Positions 1-9,067 of a stretch of DNA of 39,272 nt are shown here, piece after piece. Under the pieces are notes generated by a model, which was not told where the DNA came from, made no database searches, and was given only the letters and a program-made list of their open reading frames with translations. Origin of the DNA: Burkholderiaceae bacterium (GTDB lineage Bacteria > Pseudomonadota > Gammaproteobacteria > Burkholderiales > Burkholderiaceae_B); NCBI GenBank assembly GCA_020851995.1, contig JADZBO010000084.1, forward strand, positions 1 through 39,272, in the 5' to 3' direction. Position 1 is the first letter of the stretch; each line of letters starts with the position of its first letter. A program made the translations under genes and the position numbers.

Positions 1-437
1 ACGCGCTGACGCTGGCCGCCCGACAACGCACGCGGCTTGCGATCCAGGTAAGGCATCAGCTCGAGAATTCCGGCGGCCTTCTCGACGCGGGCACGGATTT
101 CACTGGGCGGAACGCGTGCGATCTTCAGGCCATAGGCCATGTTGTCGAACACGGTCATGTGGGGATAGAGCGCATAGTTCTGAAACACCATGGCGATATC
201 CCGCTCGGCGGGTTCAAGGTCATTGACGACGCGACCCCCAATCGAAATTTCACCGGCCGTGATCACCTCGAGCCCGGCGACCATGCGCAATAGGGTGGAT
301 TTGCCACAGCCCGAGGGTCCCACGATGACGACAAATTCCCCGTCCGCAACTTCGGCAGATAAGTCGTGGATGATCTGAACTGAGCTTTTGCCCGTTCGGT
401 ACTGCTTGACGACGTGGTTGAAGGTAATCGCGGCCAT
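1..437 (-). CDS. ugpC: sn-glycerol-3-phosphate ABC transporter ATPase UgpC (partial, N-terminal part)
   Basis: This is the cytoplasmic ATPase of a carbohydrate-type (CUT1) ABC importer that powers glycerol-3-phosphate uptake through UgpA/UgpE. About 145 codons from the start are visible; the C-terminal half lies beyond the window edge. My translation begins [13 protein letters not shown] and contains Walker [10 protein letters not shown] (about residues 40-48), the Q-loop [11 protein letters not shown] (about 85-95) and the ABC signature LSGGQRQR near the cut. The ATG at 437 lies 22 nt downstream of the ugpE stop, so it is the last visible gene of ugpB-A-E-C. The family is certain. The UgpC name rests on the clear UgpB homologue in the same operon. 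The regulatory C-terminal domain cannot be assessed. Confidence 0.9.
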   Translation of the reverse strand, partial: MAAITFNHVVKQYRTGKSSVQIIHDLSAEVADGEFVVIVGPSGCGKSTLLRMVAGLEVITAGEISIGGRVVNDLEPAERDIAMVFQNYALYPHMTVFDNMAYGLKIARVPPSEIRARVEKAAGILELMPYLDRKPRALSGGQRQR

Positions 438-459
438 GAAGATTTCCGGTATCGGGGTG

Positions 460-1317
460 CTATTTTTCAGTATCGACCAGGCCCTTGACGAACCATTTCT
501 GCATCAGGATGACGACAATCGCCGGCGGAATCATCGCCAGCAGCGCATTGGCCATGACGACGTTCCATTCGGTGTAGGCCTCACCGGGTGAAATCAGCCG
601 CTTGATCCCCATCACGACCGGGTACATGTCCTCGCTCGTTGTCACCAGTAACGGCCAGAGATATTGATTCCATCCATAGATGAACTGGATCACGAACAGC
701 GCGGCGATACTGGTGCTTGAAAGCGGCAACAGCACATCGCGGAAAAAGCGCATGGGGCCAGCGCCGTCCATGCGTGCGGCCTCGACCAGTTCGTCGGGAA
801 TCGTCAGGAAGAACTGCCGGAAAAGAAACGTCGCGGTGGCGGACGCGATCAGCGGAATCGTGAGGCCAGCATAGGTGTTGAGCATTCCCAGATTGGATAT
901 CACTTCGTATGTCGGACCGATGCGTACCTCGACAGGCAGCATGAGGGTGATGAAGATCATCCAGAAAACCAGCCCGCGAAAAGGAAACCTGAAGTACACG
1001 ATCGCAAACGCCGACAGCAACGAAATGGCGATTTTCCCGATGGTGATCACCAGCGCGCTGATCAGACTGACCCACATCATCGGCCAGGCAGGCGCGATAC
1101 GACTTCCTGCGGCCGTGTCGCCACCAAACAGGGCGACGCGGTAGGTATCGAGGAAATGACTTCCTGGCACCAGCGATATCGGCGCCGACTGCGCAATTTG
1201 CTCGGACGTCTGCGTCGAGGCGACAAACGCGATGTAGACAGGAAAGGCGACGATGAGCACGCCAAGCACCAGCACCAGATGGGAAAGCACGGTCAGCGCG
1301 CCACGACGTTCAACCAT
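460..1317 (-). CDS. ugpE: glycerol-3-phosphate ABC transporter permease UgpE
   Basis: Inner-membrane permease of the Ugp importer, 285 aa, the usual length for UgpE. It starts [20 protein letters not shown], has about six hydrophobic segments, and carries the cytoplasmic EAA loop [20 protein letters not shown] that contacts the ATPase. It follows ugpA with a 12-nt gap and precedes ugpC by 22 nt, so the genes are very probably co-transcribed. It should pair with UgpA to form the translocation channel. Nothing is truncated. Other CUT1 permeases look alike, so substrate assignment depends on UgpB and the adjacent glpK/glpD. Confidence 0.93.
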   Translation of the reverse strand: MVERRGALTVLSHLVLVLGVLIVAFPVYIAFVASTQTSEQIAQSAPISLVPGSHFLDTYRVALFGGDTAAGSRIAPAWPMMWVSLISALVITIGKIAISLLSAFAIVYFRFPFRGLVFWMIFITLMLPVEVRIGPTYEVISNLGMLNTYAGLTIPLIASATATFLFRQFFLTIPDELVEAARMDGAGPMRFFRDVLLPLSSTSIAALFVIQFIYGWNQYLWPLLVTTSEDMYPVVMGIKRLISPGEAYTEWNVVMANALLAMIPPAIVVILMQKWFVKGLVDTEK

Positions 1318-1329
1318 TGGCTGCCCCTG

Positions 1330-2211
1330 TCAGTATTGAACCCGGCGTTCGACGAAGCGAAACTGCAGCACCGTCAATGCCACCACAACGACCATCAGGA
1401 TGACCGATTGCGCGGCCGACCCCCCCATATCCATCGCCTTGAATCCATCGTAGTAGACCTTGTAGACCAGGATCGAGGTCGCCTTGCCAGGACCGCCGTG
1501 GGTCGTCGCATCGACAATCGCGAATGTGTCGAAAAATGCGTAGACCACATTGATCACCAACAGGAAAAACGTGGTCGGCGAAAGCAACGGAAAAACAATC
1601 GTCCAGAATCGACGCCAGGGGCTTGCGCCGTCGATCGCTGCGGCCTCGATCAGGGAGCGCGGAATCGACTGCAGTCCGGCGAGGAAAAACAGGAAGTTGT
1701 ATGAAATCTGCTTCCAGACTGCCGCCACGACAATCAGCGTCATGGCGTCACCCGCGCTGAGCAGGTGATTCCAGTTGAAGCCGATGGCGCGCAGCGCGAA
1801 GGCGACCACGCCCATCGGTGAGTTGAACATGAACAGCCAGAGCACGCCGGCCACCGCAGCGGCGACGGCATAGGGCCAGATCAGCAGCGTTTTGTAGATC
1901 GCCGCGCCGTGTATGACGCGGTCCGCCATCAGTGCCAGCAGCAACGCCAGCCCAAGGCCGAACACCGCGACCAGCAAGGAAAAAATGGCCGTCGTCTGAA
2001 ATGACTCAAGATAGGTGGAATCGGCAAAAAGCCGCGCAAAGTTCTCCATGCCGACGAACTCGGTCGACATGCCAAAGGCGTCCTGGGTCAACAGGCTCTG
2101 GTAGAGCGCCTGGGCGGCGGGCCAGAAAAAAAACACCAGCACCACCGCCATCTGCGGCGCAACCAGAAGCCACGGCAACCACCGCGAGTTGAACCGGACG
2201 CGCTTTTCCAT
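1330..2211 (-). CDS. ugpA: glycerol-3-phosphate ABC transporter permease UgpA
   Basis: Inner-membrane permease partner of UgpE, 293 aa, typical length. It begins [20 protein letters not shown], has the long first periplasmic region and transmembrane helices of MalF/UgpA-type permeases, and an EAA loop [20 protein letters not shown]. Its ATG overlaps the ugpB stop by one base (TGATG), which indicates translational coupling. It ends YAFFD...FVERRVQY like other UgpA proteins. The family and role are secure; specificity for glycerol-3-phosphate rather than glycerol or a diester is inferred from UgpB and the neighbours. Confidence 0.93.
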   Translation of the reverse strand: MEKRVRFNSRWLPWLLVAPQMAVVLVFFFWPAAQALYQSLLTQDAFGMSTEFVGMENFARLFADSTYLESFQTTAIFSLLVAVFGLGLALLLALMADRVIHGAAIYKTLLIWPYAVAAAVAGVLWLFMFNSPMGVVAFALRAIGFNWNHLLSAGDAMTLIVVAAVWKQISYNFLFFLAGLQSIPRSLIEAAAIDGASPWRRFWTIVFPLLSPTTFFLLVINVVYAFFDTFAIVDATTHGGPGKATSILVYKVYYDGFKAMDMGGSAAQSVILMVVVVALTVLQFRFVERRVQY

Positions 2212-3533
2212 CAGCGGCTATTGGCCTTCTGGAAGCGTTCAAGCTGCTCGTTGCCCCGCGCCACCGCCGAATCCAGCGCCTGCTTGGCGGTCTTCTTACC
2301 CGACCAGACCTGCTCGGTTTCCTCGTCGATGATGGTGCGGATCTGTACGAAGTTGCCCAGGCGAATACCGCGCGAATTGTCGGTCGTCTTGCGGATCATC
2401 TGCGTCACCGCGACGTCGGTGCCGGGGTTATTCTTGTAATAGCCCGACTTCTCGGTCAGTTCGAACGAGGCGATCGTCAGCGGCAGGTAGCCGGTACGCT
2501 GGTGGCTCTTGGCGGCCTCCTCCGGGCGTGAAAGGAAGGCAAAGAATTCGGCCACGCCCTTATAGTCGTCTGGCTTCTTGCCCGACATCACCCACAGGCT
2601 CGCGCCTCCGATGACTGTGTTCTGCGGTGCTCCCGGTACATCGGGATAGTACGGAAGCGTCGAGATGCCGCCCGCGAACTTGGCGTTGCGCTTGACGTTA
2701 CCGTACAGCGCCGACGACCCCGTGATCATCGCGCACTCGCCCGAAACAAACACGCCGTCCGGAGTGTTGCCGCGGCCCTTGTAGACAAACAGACCGTCCT
2801 TGGACATCTTGGCAAGGTTCTCAAAATGCCTGGTCTGCAGTGGTCCATTGAACGTCAGCCGGGCGTCGATACCCTGCATTCCGTTGCCCTTGGTGGCAAA
2901 CTCAGTGTTGTGCCAGGCGCTGAAACTCTCGAGCTGTGTCCAGCTGATCCAACTGGTCGTGAAGGGACATTGATGGCCCGCGGCCTTGAGCTTGGCGGCA
3001 GCCTCGATCAATTCAGGCCAGGTCACCGGGGGCTTTTCCGGGTTCAGGCCGGCCGCCTTGAATGCGTCCTTGTTGTAGTGCAGCACGGTGGTCGAACTAT
3101 TGAACGGGAAGCTCAGCATTTCGCCGTTCGGCGCGGTGTAGTACCCGGCGACCGCGGGCACGTAGGCTGCCGGATCAAACTTCACGCCTGCCTGTTTCAT
3201 CACATCAGCAACCGGCACGATGGCACCCTTGCTCGCCATCATCGTCGCGGTGCCGACTTCGAATACCTGAAGGATGTGCGGCGCATTACCGGCGCGGAAT
3301 GCGGCGACGGCAGCGGTCATGGCCTCGTCGTAGCTGCCCTTGAAGACCGGCACCACCTTGTAGTTTTTCTGGCTCGCGTTGTAATCTTTGGCGAGGTCGT
3401 TGACCCATTCGCCCAGCGCCCCGCCCATGGCATGCCACCACTGGATTTCGGTCTGCGCCTGGACTGGCGCGGCGGCAAGCGCGCCGAGCATCAGCGTGGC
3501 GCTCGCTGCAATTGTTGAAATCATTCGTTTCAT
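2211..3533 (-). CDS. ugpB: glycerol-3-phosphate ABC transporter periplasmic binding protein UgpB
   Basis: Periplasmic solute-binding protein (440 aa). I start it at the ATG at 3533 because [20 protein letters not shown]...VQAQ is a standard signal peptide and a GGGAG ribosome site lies 6 nt upstream; the reading frame stays open further upstream but only as antisense of glpK. The mature protein begins [20 protein letters not shown] and contains stretches very close to E. coli UgpB as I remember it: [51 protein letters not shown] and [20 protein letters not shown]. It is the first gene of the ugpBAEC operon and is divergent from glpK, which supports a role in glycerol-3-phosphate supply. Confidence 0.95.
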   Translation of the reverse strand: MKRMISTIAASATLMLGALAAAPVQAQTEIQWWHAMGGALGEWVNDLAKDYNASQKNYKVVPVFKGSYDEAMTAAVAAFRAGNAPHILQVFEVGTATMMASKGAIVPVADVMKQAGVKFDPAAYVPAVAGYYTAPNGEMLSFPFNSSTTVLHYNKDAFKAAGLNPEKPPVTWPELIEAAAKLKAAGHQCPFTTSWISWTQLESFSAWHNTEFATKGNGMQGIDARLTFNGPLQTRHFENLAKMSKDGLFVYKGRGNTPDGVFVSGECAMITGSSALYGNVKRNAKFAGGISTLPYYPDVPGAPQNTVIGGASLWVMSGKKPDDYKGVAEFFAFLSRPEEAAKSHQRTGYLPLTIASFELTEKSGYYKNNPGTDVAVTQMIRKTTDNSRGIRLGNFVQIRTIIDEETEQVWSGKKTAKQALDSAVARGNEQLERFQKANSR

Positions 3534-3665
3534 GACGTCTCCCTGACATTGATCGCACCGCGTACGGTACAACGCATTTATGACAAGCAACGGTTTAGAC
3601 CGTGTTGCATACTTGTAACATTTATAAGGTTCAGTGGGTATACGGTCACAAAAGGGAGCAATCCG
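3534..3665. promoter_or_regulatory. divergent ugpB / glpK control region
   Basis: This 132-bp interval must hold the promoters for both ugpB (minus) and glpK (plus). It is richer in A+T than its flanks and contains short inverted repeats (CGGTttagACCG near 3589-3602, ACCGcgtaCGGT near 3557-3568) and hexamers such as TTGTAA and TATAAG. None is a convincing -35/-10 pair with normal spacing. I see no E. coli-type GlpR site. Joint control of the two operons is inferred from the layout only. Confidence 0.5.
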
Positions 3666-5198
3666 TTGGCAGCAAACGCGCAGTACATCCTTGCCCTGGA
3701 TCAGGGCACGACCAGTTCCCGGGCGATCCTTGTGGATCGCTTTGGCAACAGCGCCGGCATGGCGCAGCAGGAGTTCCGTCAGTTTTTCCCCCAGCCAGGC
3801 TGGGTCGAACATGACGCTGCGGAAATCTGGGATTCCCAACTGGCAGTGATCCGCGAAGTGCTGTCCAGAGGCGTCGATGGCAAACCGGTCGCGGCCGATC
3901 AGTTGCGCGCGATCGCCATCACCAATCAGCGCGAAACCACCGTGCTCTGGGATCGCGCGACAGGCAAGCCACTGGCCAACGCAATCGTCTGGCAAGACCG
4001 CCGGACACGAGAGCGGTGCACGGAATTGCAGGCGCAGGGTCGCGCAGCGGATATCCAGGCGCGAACCGGTCTGCTGCTGGATCCGTATTTTTCCGCGACC
4101 AAACTGCAGTGGCTGCTCGACACTCTGCCGGGCGCCCGCGAAAGGGCCCGGCGGGGTGAGCTTGCTTTCGGCACCATCGACACCTGGCTGGCCTGGAACC
4201 TGACGGCAGGACGTGTGCACGCGACGGACCCGAGCAACGCTTCGCGCACGATGCTGCTCGATCTGCACACACTGCAATGGGATGAAACGCTGCTGGAACT
4301 CTTCGACATTCCCCATGCGTTGCTGCCCGCCGTCGTTCCAACCTCCGGGGTGATCGGCGAGAGCGACCCCGGACTGCTCGGCTGCGCCGTGCCGATTGCC
4401 GCGATGGTCGGCGACCAACAGGCTGCGATGTTCGGTCAGGCGTGTTTCTCTCGCGGGATGGCAAAGAACACCTACGGCACGGGCTGTTTCATGCTGCTCA
4501 ACACGGGTGAACACCCCGTTCCCAGCCACAGTCGGTTGCTCACCACGGTCGGGTGGCAACTCGGACGGCCCCAGGGTACTGTGCCCGTGACGACCTACTG
4601 TCTTGAAGCGTCGGTCTTCATGGGTGGGGCAACGATTCAGTGGCTGCGCGACGGACTCGGAATCATCGGCAGCGCGCCGGAGGTCGAAGCCCTGGCCGCC
4701 TCAGTTCCGGACGTCGCGGATACCTACCTGGTTCCCGCCTTTACCGGACTGGGCGCGCCCATCTGGGACAGCGACGCGCGCGCGACCCTGATTGGCATGA
4801 CGCGAGGCACCACGCGGGCGCACATCGCGCGGGCGGCGCTCGAAGGAATTGCACTACAGGTCGTTGATGTCTTTGATGCAATGCAGCGCGACTCCGGCAT
4901 CGCGCTTGCAGAGTTGCGCGTGGACGGCGGGGCGTCGAAAAACGATCTCCTGATGCAGATGCAGGCGGATTTCCTGGGCATCCCCGTGGTGCGGCCACGC
5001 ATCACGGAGACAACGGCGCTTGGCGCTGCTTACCTTGCAGGATTGGCCACGGAGATCTGGCACGACACCGAATCCATTGAATCCCACTGGACTGAGGAAC
5101 GCCGCTTCGAGCCCGCCATCACCTCCGATCAGCGTGAAGCAAAACTCGATCGCTGGCATCAGGCGGTCGAGCGATCCGAGGGATGGGCGAACCCCTGA
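3666..5198 (+). CDS. glpK: glycerol kinase GlpK
   Basis: ATP-dependent glycerol kinase of the FGGY family, converting glycerol to sn-glycerol-3-phosphate in the cytoplasm. I choose a TTG start at 3666 (510 aa): AAGGGAG ends 7 nt before it, the family's N-terminal strand [17 protein letters not shown] begins seven residues later, and the open frame upstream shows no family sequence. Other landmarks are [47 protein letters not shown], and the C-terminal [19 protein letters not shown] with [13 protein letters not shown]. The length is close to the usual 500 aa. It is divergent from ugpB and followed by glpD after 84 nt. No glpF facilitator is present in the window. Confidence 0.97.
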   Translation: MAANAQYILALDQGTTSSRAILVDRFGNSAGMAQQEFRQFFPQPGWVEHDAAEIWDSQLAVIREVLSRGVDGKPVAADQLRAIAITNQRETTVLWDRATGKPLANAIVWQDRRTRERCTELQAQGRAADIQARTGLLLDPYFSATKLQWLLDTLPGARERARRGELAFGTIDTWLAWNLTAGRVHATDPSNASRTMLLDLHTLQWDETLLELFDIPHALLPAVVPTSGVIGESDPGLLGCAVPIAAMVGDQQAAMFGQACFSRGMAKNTYGTGCFMLLNTGEHPVPSHSRLLTTVGWQLGRPQGTVPVTTYCLEASVFMGGATIQWLRDGLGIIGSAPEVEALAASVPDVADTYLVPAFTGLGAPIWDSDARATLIGMTRGTTRAHIARAALEGIALQVVDVFDAMQRDSGIALAELRVDGGASKNDLLMQMQADFLGIPVVRPRITETTALGAAYLAGLATEIWHDTESIESHWTEERRFEPAITSDQREAKLDRWHQAVERSEGWANP

Positions 5199-5204
5199 AC
5201 TTTT

Positions 5205-5240
5205 GCGCGCTGATGATGTGCCCGCTGCACATTGGCGCGC
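5205..5240 (+). repeat. inverted repeat between glpK and glpD
   Basis: ATGTGC (5216-5221) and GCACAT (5227-5232) form a 6-bp stem with a 5-nt loop. It is flanked by two self-complementary GCGCGC runs (5205-5210 and 5235-5240) that could extend the pairing. There is no T-run, so this is not a standard terminator; it might be an mRNA processing or attenuation element within the glpKD transcript, or chance. Confidence 0.3.
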
Positions 5241-5282
5241 TGCAGTTCCCCACCTCCCGGCCAACACAATGGAACACGTAGC

Positions 5283-6899
5283 ATGAATCAGGCAGACCGC
5301 CGCCGCCCGACCCAGCGCGACGCACTGGTGCACAACCTGAAAGATGGCCGCACCTTTGACGTCGCCGTGATCGGAGGCGGCGCCACGGGCCTGGGTGTGG
5401 CCCTGGACGCCGCAGCGCGAGGTTACTCAGTCGCACTGTTTGAATCAGAAGACTTCGCCAAGGGCACCTCGTCGCGGTCCACCAAACTGGTGCACGGTGG
5501 CGTGCGCTATCTGGCGCAGGGCAATATCGCGCTGGTGCGCGAGGCGTTGCACGAGCGCGCCACCGTGCTGCGCAACGCGCCACACCTTGCGCACCGACTC
5601 GCTTTCGTGATGCCCTGCTACAAGCTCTGGGAGATTCCGTTCTACGGTGCCGGCCTGGTCATGTACGACGCGCTGGCAGGCAAGCGCGGATTGGGCAAGA
5701 CGTCAGTCCTGGGCCCCCAGGGCACGCTCGATGCCTTGCCCAACGTGCGAACCGCTGGCCTGAAGGGTGCCGTGAAGTACTGGGACGGACAGTTCGACGA
5801 TGCGCGACTAGCCATTGCCCTTGGCCGCACCGCTGCGCAACTGGGCGCACAACTCCTCAACTACTGCGGCGTCACTGGGTTGCTGCATAACGACGACGGC
5901 AAGGTCGACGGCGTGGTCGCGCGCGACGGGGAAACCGGCGAGCAATTCAATGTCAAGGCCAGGTGCATCATCAACGCGACCGGAGTCTGGGTTGATGGGC
6001 TGCGTCGGCAGGACGACGAGCACGCGGGGCGGGAAGCCGAGGACATCGTGGCACCCAGCCAGGGGGTTCATGTGGTGGTGGACCGCGAATTCATGCCTTC
6101 GGATCACGCGCTGATCATCCCCGGCACATCCGATGGGCGGGTATTGTTCACGGTCCCCTGGCTCGGCAAGGTCATTATCGGCACAACGGATACACCGCGC
6201 CACGATCTGAGCCGGGAGCCGGACCCTTTCAGGGAAGAACTCGACTTCATCCTGCGCGAATCCTCCAAATACCTGAATCGCGCACCTACACCGGCCGACA
6301 TCCGGAGCATCTGGGTCGGTCTGCGTCCGCTGGTCAAACCGCCAAAGAGCGCGGGCACTGACACCAAGGCGCTCAGCCGCGAGCACACAGTGCTCGTGAG
6401 TCAGAGTGGGATGGTGACGGTCACCGGAGGCAAGTGGACGACTTACCGAGCCATGGCAGCGGACGTTTTGCAGCAGTGTATCGACCGCGGCTTGCTACCC
6501 GCCGGTACGGCGTGCACCACGGATCATCTCGCGCTGGTCGGTGCACAACGGGGGATGCCGGTGACGCATGCGCTTTCCGATCCGCCAGATATTCGCGCTT
6601 ACGGCGATGAGAGCGAAGCGGTGGAATCTTTGCCTGGCGCGCAAAATGCGCTCGGCGGTGGCCTGACCGAAGCCATGGTGCGGTTCGCCGCCCGTTACGA
6701 ATACGCGCGACGCGTTGAGGACGTTCTCGCGCGGCGCTCGCGCCTGCTGTTTCTCGACGCGGCGCTTGCCGCATCGATGGCCGGTCCGGTGGGTCGGATC
6801 CTGCAGGAAGAAACCGGCATCGACCCCGAGGTTGAAGCCTTCAGGGCGCTGACAAGGCATTATCTGCACCCGGCGCTGCTGCAGGGAGCAGCAACCTGA
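5283..6899 (+). CDS. glpD: aerobic glycerol-3-phosphate dehydrogenase GlpD
   Basis: FAD-dependent, membrane-associated dehydrogenase oxidising glycerol-3-phosphate to dihydroxyacetone phosphate and passing electrons to quinone. The start at 5283 (538 aa) places the FAD-binding motif FDVAVIGGGATGLGVALDAA about 25 residues in. Further landmarks are the family segment GTSSRSTKLVHGGVRYLAQG, INATGVWVDGLR, and VTGGKWTTYRAMAADVL. It is somewhat longer than E. coli GlpD (501 aa), mostly in the N-terminal tail and the C-terminal domain. It follows glpK in the same direction, so imported or newly phosphorylated glycerol-3-phosphate feeds directly into central metabolism. Assignment is secure. Confidence 0.96.
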   Translation: MNQADRRRPTQRDALVHNLKDGRTFDVAVIGGGATGLGVALDAAARGYSVALFESEDFAKGTSSRSTKLVHGGVRYLAQGNIALVREALHERATVLRNAPHLAHRLAFVMPCYKLWEIPFYGAGLVMYDALAGKRGLGKTSVLGPQGTLDALPNVRTAGLKGAVKYWDGQFDDARLAIALGRTAAQLGAQLLNYCGVTGLLHNDDGKVDGVVARDGETGEQFNVKARCIINATGVWVDGLRRQDDEHAGREAEDIVAPSQGVHVVVDREFMPSDHALIIPGTSDGRVLFTVPWLGKVIIGTTDTPRHDLSREPDPFREELDFILRESSKYLNRAPTPADIRSIWVGLRPLVKPPKSAGTDTKALSREHTVLVSQSGMVTVTGGKWTTYRAMAADVLQQCIDRGLLPAGTACTTDHLALVGAQRGMPVTHALSDPPDIRAYGDESEAVESLPGAQNALGGGLTEAMVRFAARYEYARRVEDVLARRSRLLFLDAALAASMAGPVGRILQEETGIDPEVEAFRALTRHYLHPALLQGAAT

Positions 6900-6917
6900 A
6901 TGCTGCCCGGAACTGAT

Positions 6918-6946
6918 CAACGAGAAGCGCGCACAGCTGCTCGTTG
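6918..6946. repeat. inverted repeat between convergent glpD and SDR gene
   Basis: CAACGAG (6918-6924) and CTCGTTG (6940-6946) form a 7-bp stem around a 15-nt loop in the 91-bp gap between the converging glpD and SDR transcripts. No T-run follows on either strand, so any terminator role is weak. Confidence 0.3.
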
Positions 6947-6990
6947 CTGACACGACGTCTGACGGAGCCCAGGCGTGCTTAACCAGACCG

Positions 6991-7731
6991 CTAACCGGCC
7001 ATGTGCAGACCGCCATTCACGTGAATCACTTCACCAGTCACAAAGCTCGCTGCCGCGCTGCAGAGGAAGGCAATCACCGAAGCCACCTCTTCCGGCTTGC
7101 CCAGACGTCTGAGCGGCGTCTGGGCAATGGAATCGGCTCCGCGCGCCTTGATCAGGTCAGTCGCCATGGGGGTCTCGATCACGCCGGGCGACACCGCGTT
7201 GACACGCACATCCGGGCCAAGTTCGCGCGCAAGAGACCGCGTGAGACTCAGCAAAGCGCCCTTGGACGCGCTGTAATGGGCGTTGTAGAAAGCACCCCGG
7301 TGCGCCGCCATTGAACTCAGAAAAACGATCGAGCCTTGCGGGCGCAGATGCGCGACGACCCGCCGCACCAGAAAGAAGACACCGTCCAGGTTCAGCGCCA
7401 GCGTCTCGCGCCATTGCGCATCCGTCATTTCTCTTACCGGCTGTGCGCGGTAAATGCCGGCGGACGGCACAAGAAAATCAATGCCCCCGAAGGTATCCAG
7501 GGCCCGCTGAACAAGGTGCTCGCAATCGGCGGGCGAGGCGGCGTCCATGCCACAGGCAATGACGCGACCGGATGGGGCGTCAAGCGCGGCCACGAATTCC
7601 GTCAGGGCCTTCTCGCTCAAGTCCGCCAACACCAGATTGGCGCCCTGTGCGAGAAACAGCCGGGCCACTTCGCGACCAATGCCGCCATTGGCCCCGGTCA
7701 AGACCAACGTGCGACCAGAAAAATCGAACAT
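6991..7731 (-). CDS. SDR-family NAD(P)-dependent oxidoreductase (operon gene 6)
   Basis: Classical short-chain dehydrogenase/reductase, 246 aa. The Rossmann motif TGANGGIGR is near residue 13, the active-site Tyr-Lys pair is in YSASKGALLSLTRSLARELG, and the C-terminus GEVIHVNGGLHMAG is typical of FabG-like enzymes. It is the last gene of the minus-strand operon starting at 14479, 22 nt behind the E2 gene. FabG proper is unlikely because of the catabolic context. A secondary alcohol or diol dehydrogenase acting on a pathway intermediate is more plausible. The substrate cannot be read from the sequence. Confidence 0.85.
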   Translation of the reverse strand: MFDFSGRTLVLTGANGGIGREVARLFLAQGANLVLADLSEKALTEFVAALDAPSGRVIACGMDAASPADCEHLVQRALDTFGGIDFLVPSAGIYRAQPVREMTDAQWRETLALNLDGVFFLVRRVVAHLRPQGSIVFLSSMAAHRGAFYNAHYSASKGALLSLTRSLARELGPDVRVNAVSPGVIETPMATDLIKARGADSIAQTPLRRLGKPEEVASVIAFLCSAAASFVTGEVIHVNGGLHMAG

Positions 7732-7753
7732 GTGATGGACTCCGGTTCTATGT

Positions 7754-9058
7754 TCAGATAAGCAGGGAGACTGGCGTCTCGATCAATCGCCGGAAGGCTG
7801 CCAGCCAGCGTGCCGCCAGGGCGCCGTCGACAACGCGGTGATCGACCGAAAGCACGCAGCGCATGATCTGACCCACCGCAAGCTGCCCGTTGACGTCGAC
7901 GACAGGCTGAGCACGCACGGCACCGACGGCAAGGATGCCAGCCTGTGGCGGATTAATGATGGCGGCGAACTCATCCACCCCGTACATACCCAGGTTACTC
8001 ACACAAAAGCTGCCACCGATAAATTCCTCCGGTCGCAGTTGACCGTCACGCGCGCGTTGCGCGAGGCGGCGCGCCTCGGAATGGATCTCAAGCAGACTTC
8101 GGCCAGCCGCATCACGGATGATGGGCGTGATCAGCCCACCGGGGGTCGACACTGCGAGCGCAAGATCCACGCGTTCGAACTGGAGGACGGCATCATCAGA
8201 CCAGGCAACGTTTACGGCGGGTTCTTCACGCAATGCAAGGGCTGTTGCGCGCAGAACGAGGTCGTTGACGGAGACCGGCTCGCTGCGTCCCTCGTTGATC
8301 TGCGTGCGCAACTCGATCAATCGATCGGCGCGGCAGTCCGCTGTAAGGTAAAAGTGAGGCACGGATGACTTGCTCTCGACCAGTCGGCGAGCGATCGTGC
8401 GGCGCATGCCCGTGTGCGGGATTTCGGTCCACGGGGACGCAGCACGCGCAAAACTTCCTTCAGCAATCGGTCGCGCGCGGGCGGTGAGGTCGGCAGGGTT
8501 TGCCTCAGGGGCGCGAGCCACCGTGCTCGTCAGTTCTTCGCGGCGATCCGCAAGAAGGGCGGCGGCAAGCATCACGTCGTACTTCACGACGCGCCCGTTG
8601 GGTCCGCTGCCTCGCACTTGTGTCAGATCCAACCCGTGCCGCCTGGCCAACAAGCGCGCAACCGGACTTGAAAAGATACGTTTTCCCGGACCCTGCGGGG
8701 TTTCCAGTGTGGTGTGGACGTCACCGGCCGGCTCGCCGGATGAATTCGCGGCACCGGATCGAGCGTCTGCGCGCCCCGCGCCATCATCCACGAAACTACG
8801 CACCGCGTCGGCAGATTCTCCGGGAACCAGCAGCACCGCAATGGGCGCACCGACCGCGTAGTCGGTGCCCGCCTGGGCGAGGATCTTGCCCAGAATGCCG
8901 TCTTCCTGCGCATTGACTTCAATCACGGCCTTGTCGGTTTCGATTTCAGCGATGCAATCACCGGCGGAAAACGGCTCGCCTTCAGCCTTGGTCCACTGCA
9001 CGAGCGTTGCCTGCGTGGCATTGGCGGCCACCTCGGGCATGCGCAATATGGTTGCCAT
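7754..9058 (-). CDS. dihydrolipoamide acyltransferase (E2) of an acetoin/2-oxoacid dehydrogenase complex
   Basis: E2 core protein, 434 aa, which accepts an acyl group from E1 on a lipoyl lysine and passes it to CoA. Domains in order: one lipoyl domain (residues 1-80, lipoylation lysine about K43 in EIETDKAVIEV), a linker, an E3/E1-binding domain (about 127-165, KRIFSSPVARLLARRHGLDL) and the catalytic domain ending with SVDHRVVDGALAARWL (active-site His about 407, Asp about 411). It lies 9 nt behind the E1 gene. No lipoamide dehydrogenase (E3) is encoded in the operon, so a housekeeping E3 may be shared. The acyl specificity is unknown; the AcoC-like single-lipoyl layout fits an acetoin-type complex. 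Confidence 0.9.
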   Translation of the reverse strand: MATILRMPEVAANATQATLVQWTKAEGEPFSAGDCIAEIETDKAVIEVNAQEDGILGKILAQAGTDYAVGAPIAVLLVPGESADAVRSFVDDGAGRADARSGAANSSGEPAGDVHTTLETPQGPGKRIFSSPVARLLARRHGLDLTQVRGSGPNGRVVKYDVMLAAALLADRREELTSTVARAPEANPADLTARARPIAEGSFARAASPWTEIPHTGMRRTIARRLVESKSSVPHFYLTADCRADRLIELRTQINEGRSEPVSVNDLVLRATALALREEPAVNVAWSDDAVLQFERVDLALAVSTPGGLITPIIRDAAGRSLLEIHSEARRLAQRARDGQLRPEEFIGGSFCVSNLGMYGVDEFAAIINPPQAGILAVGAVRAQPVVDVNGQLAVGQIMRCVLSVDHRVVDGALAARWLAAFRRLIETPVSLLI

Positions 9059-9067
9059 TATTGTCCC

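Noticed and set aside
3534..4559. Open frame extending the ugpB frame upstream to 782 aa
   Set aside because: It runs antisense through glpK. UgpB has a perfect signal peptide and ribosome site at 3533.
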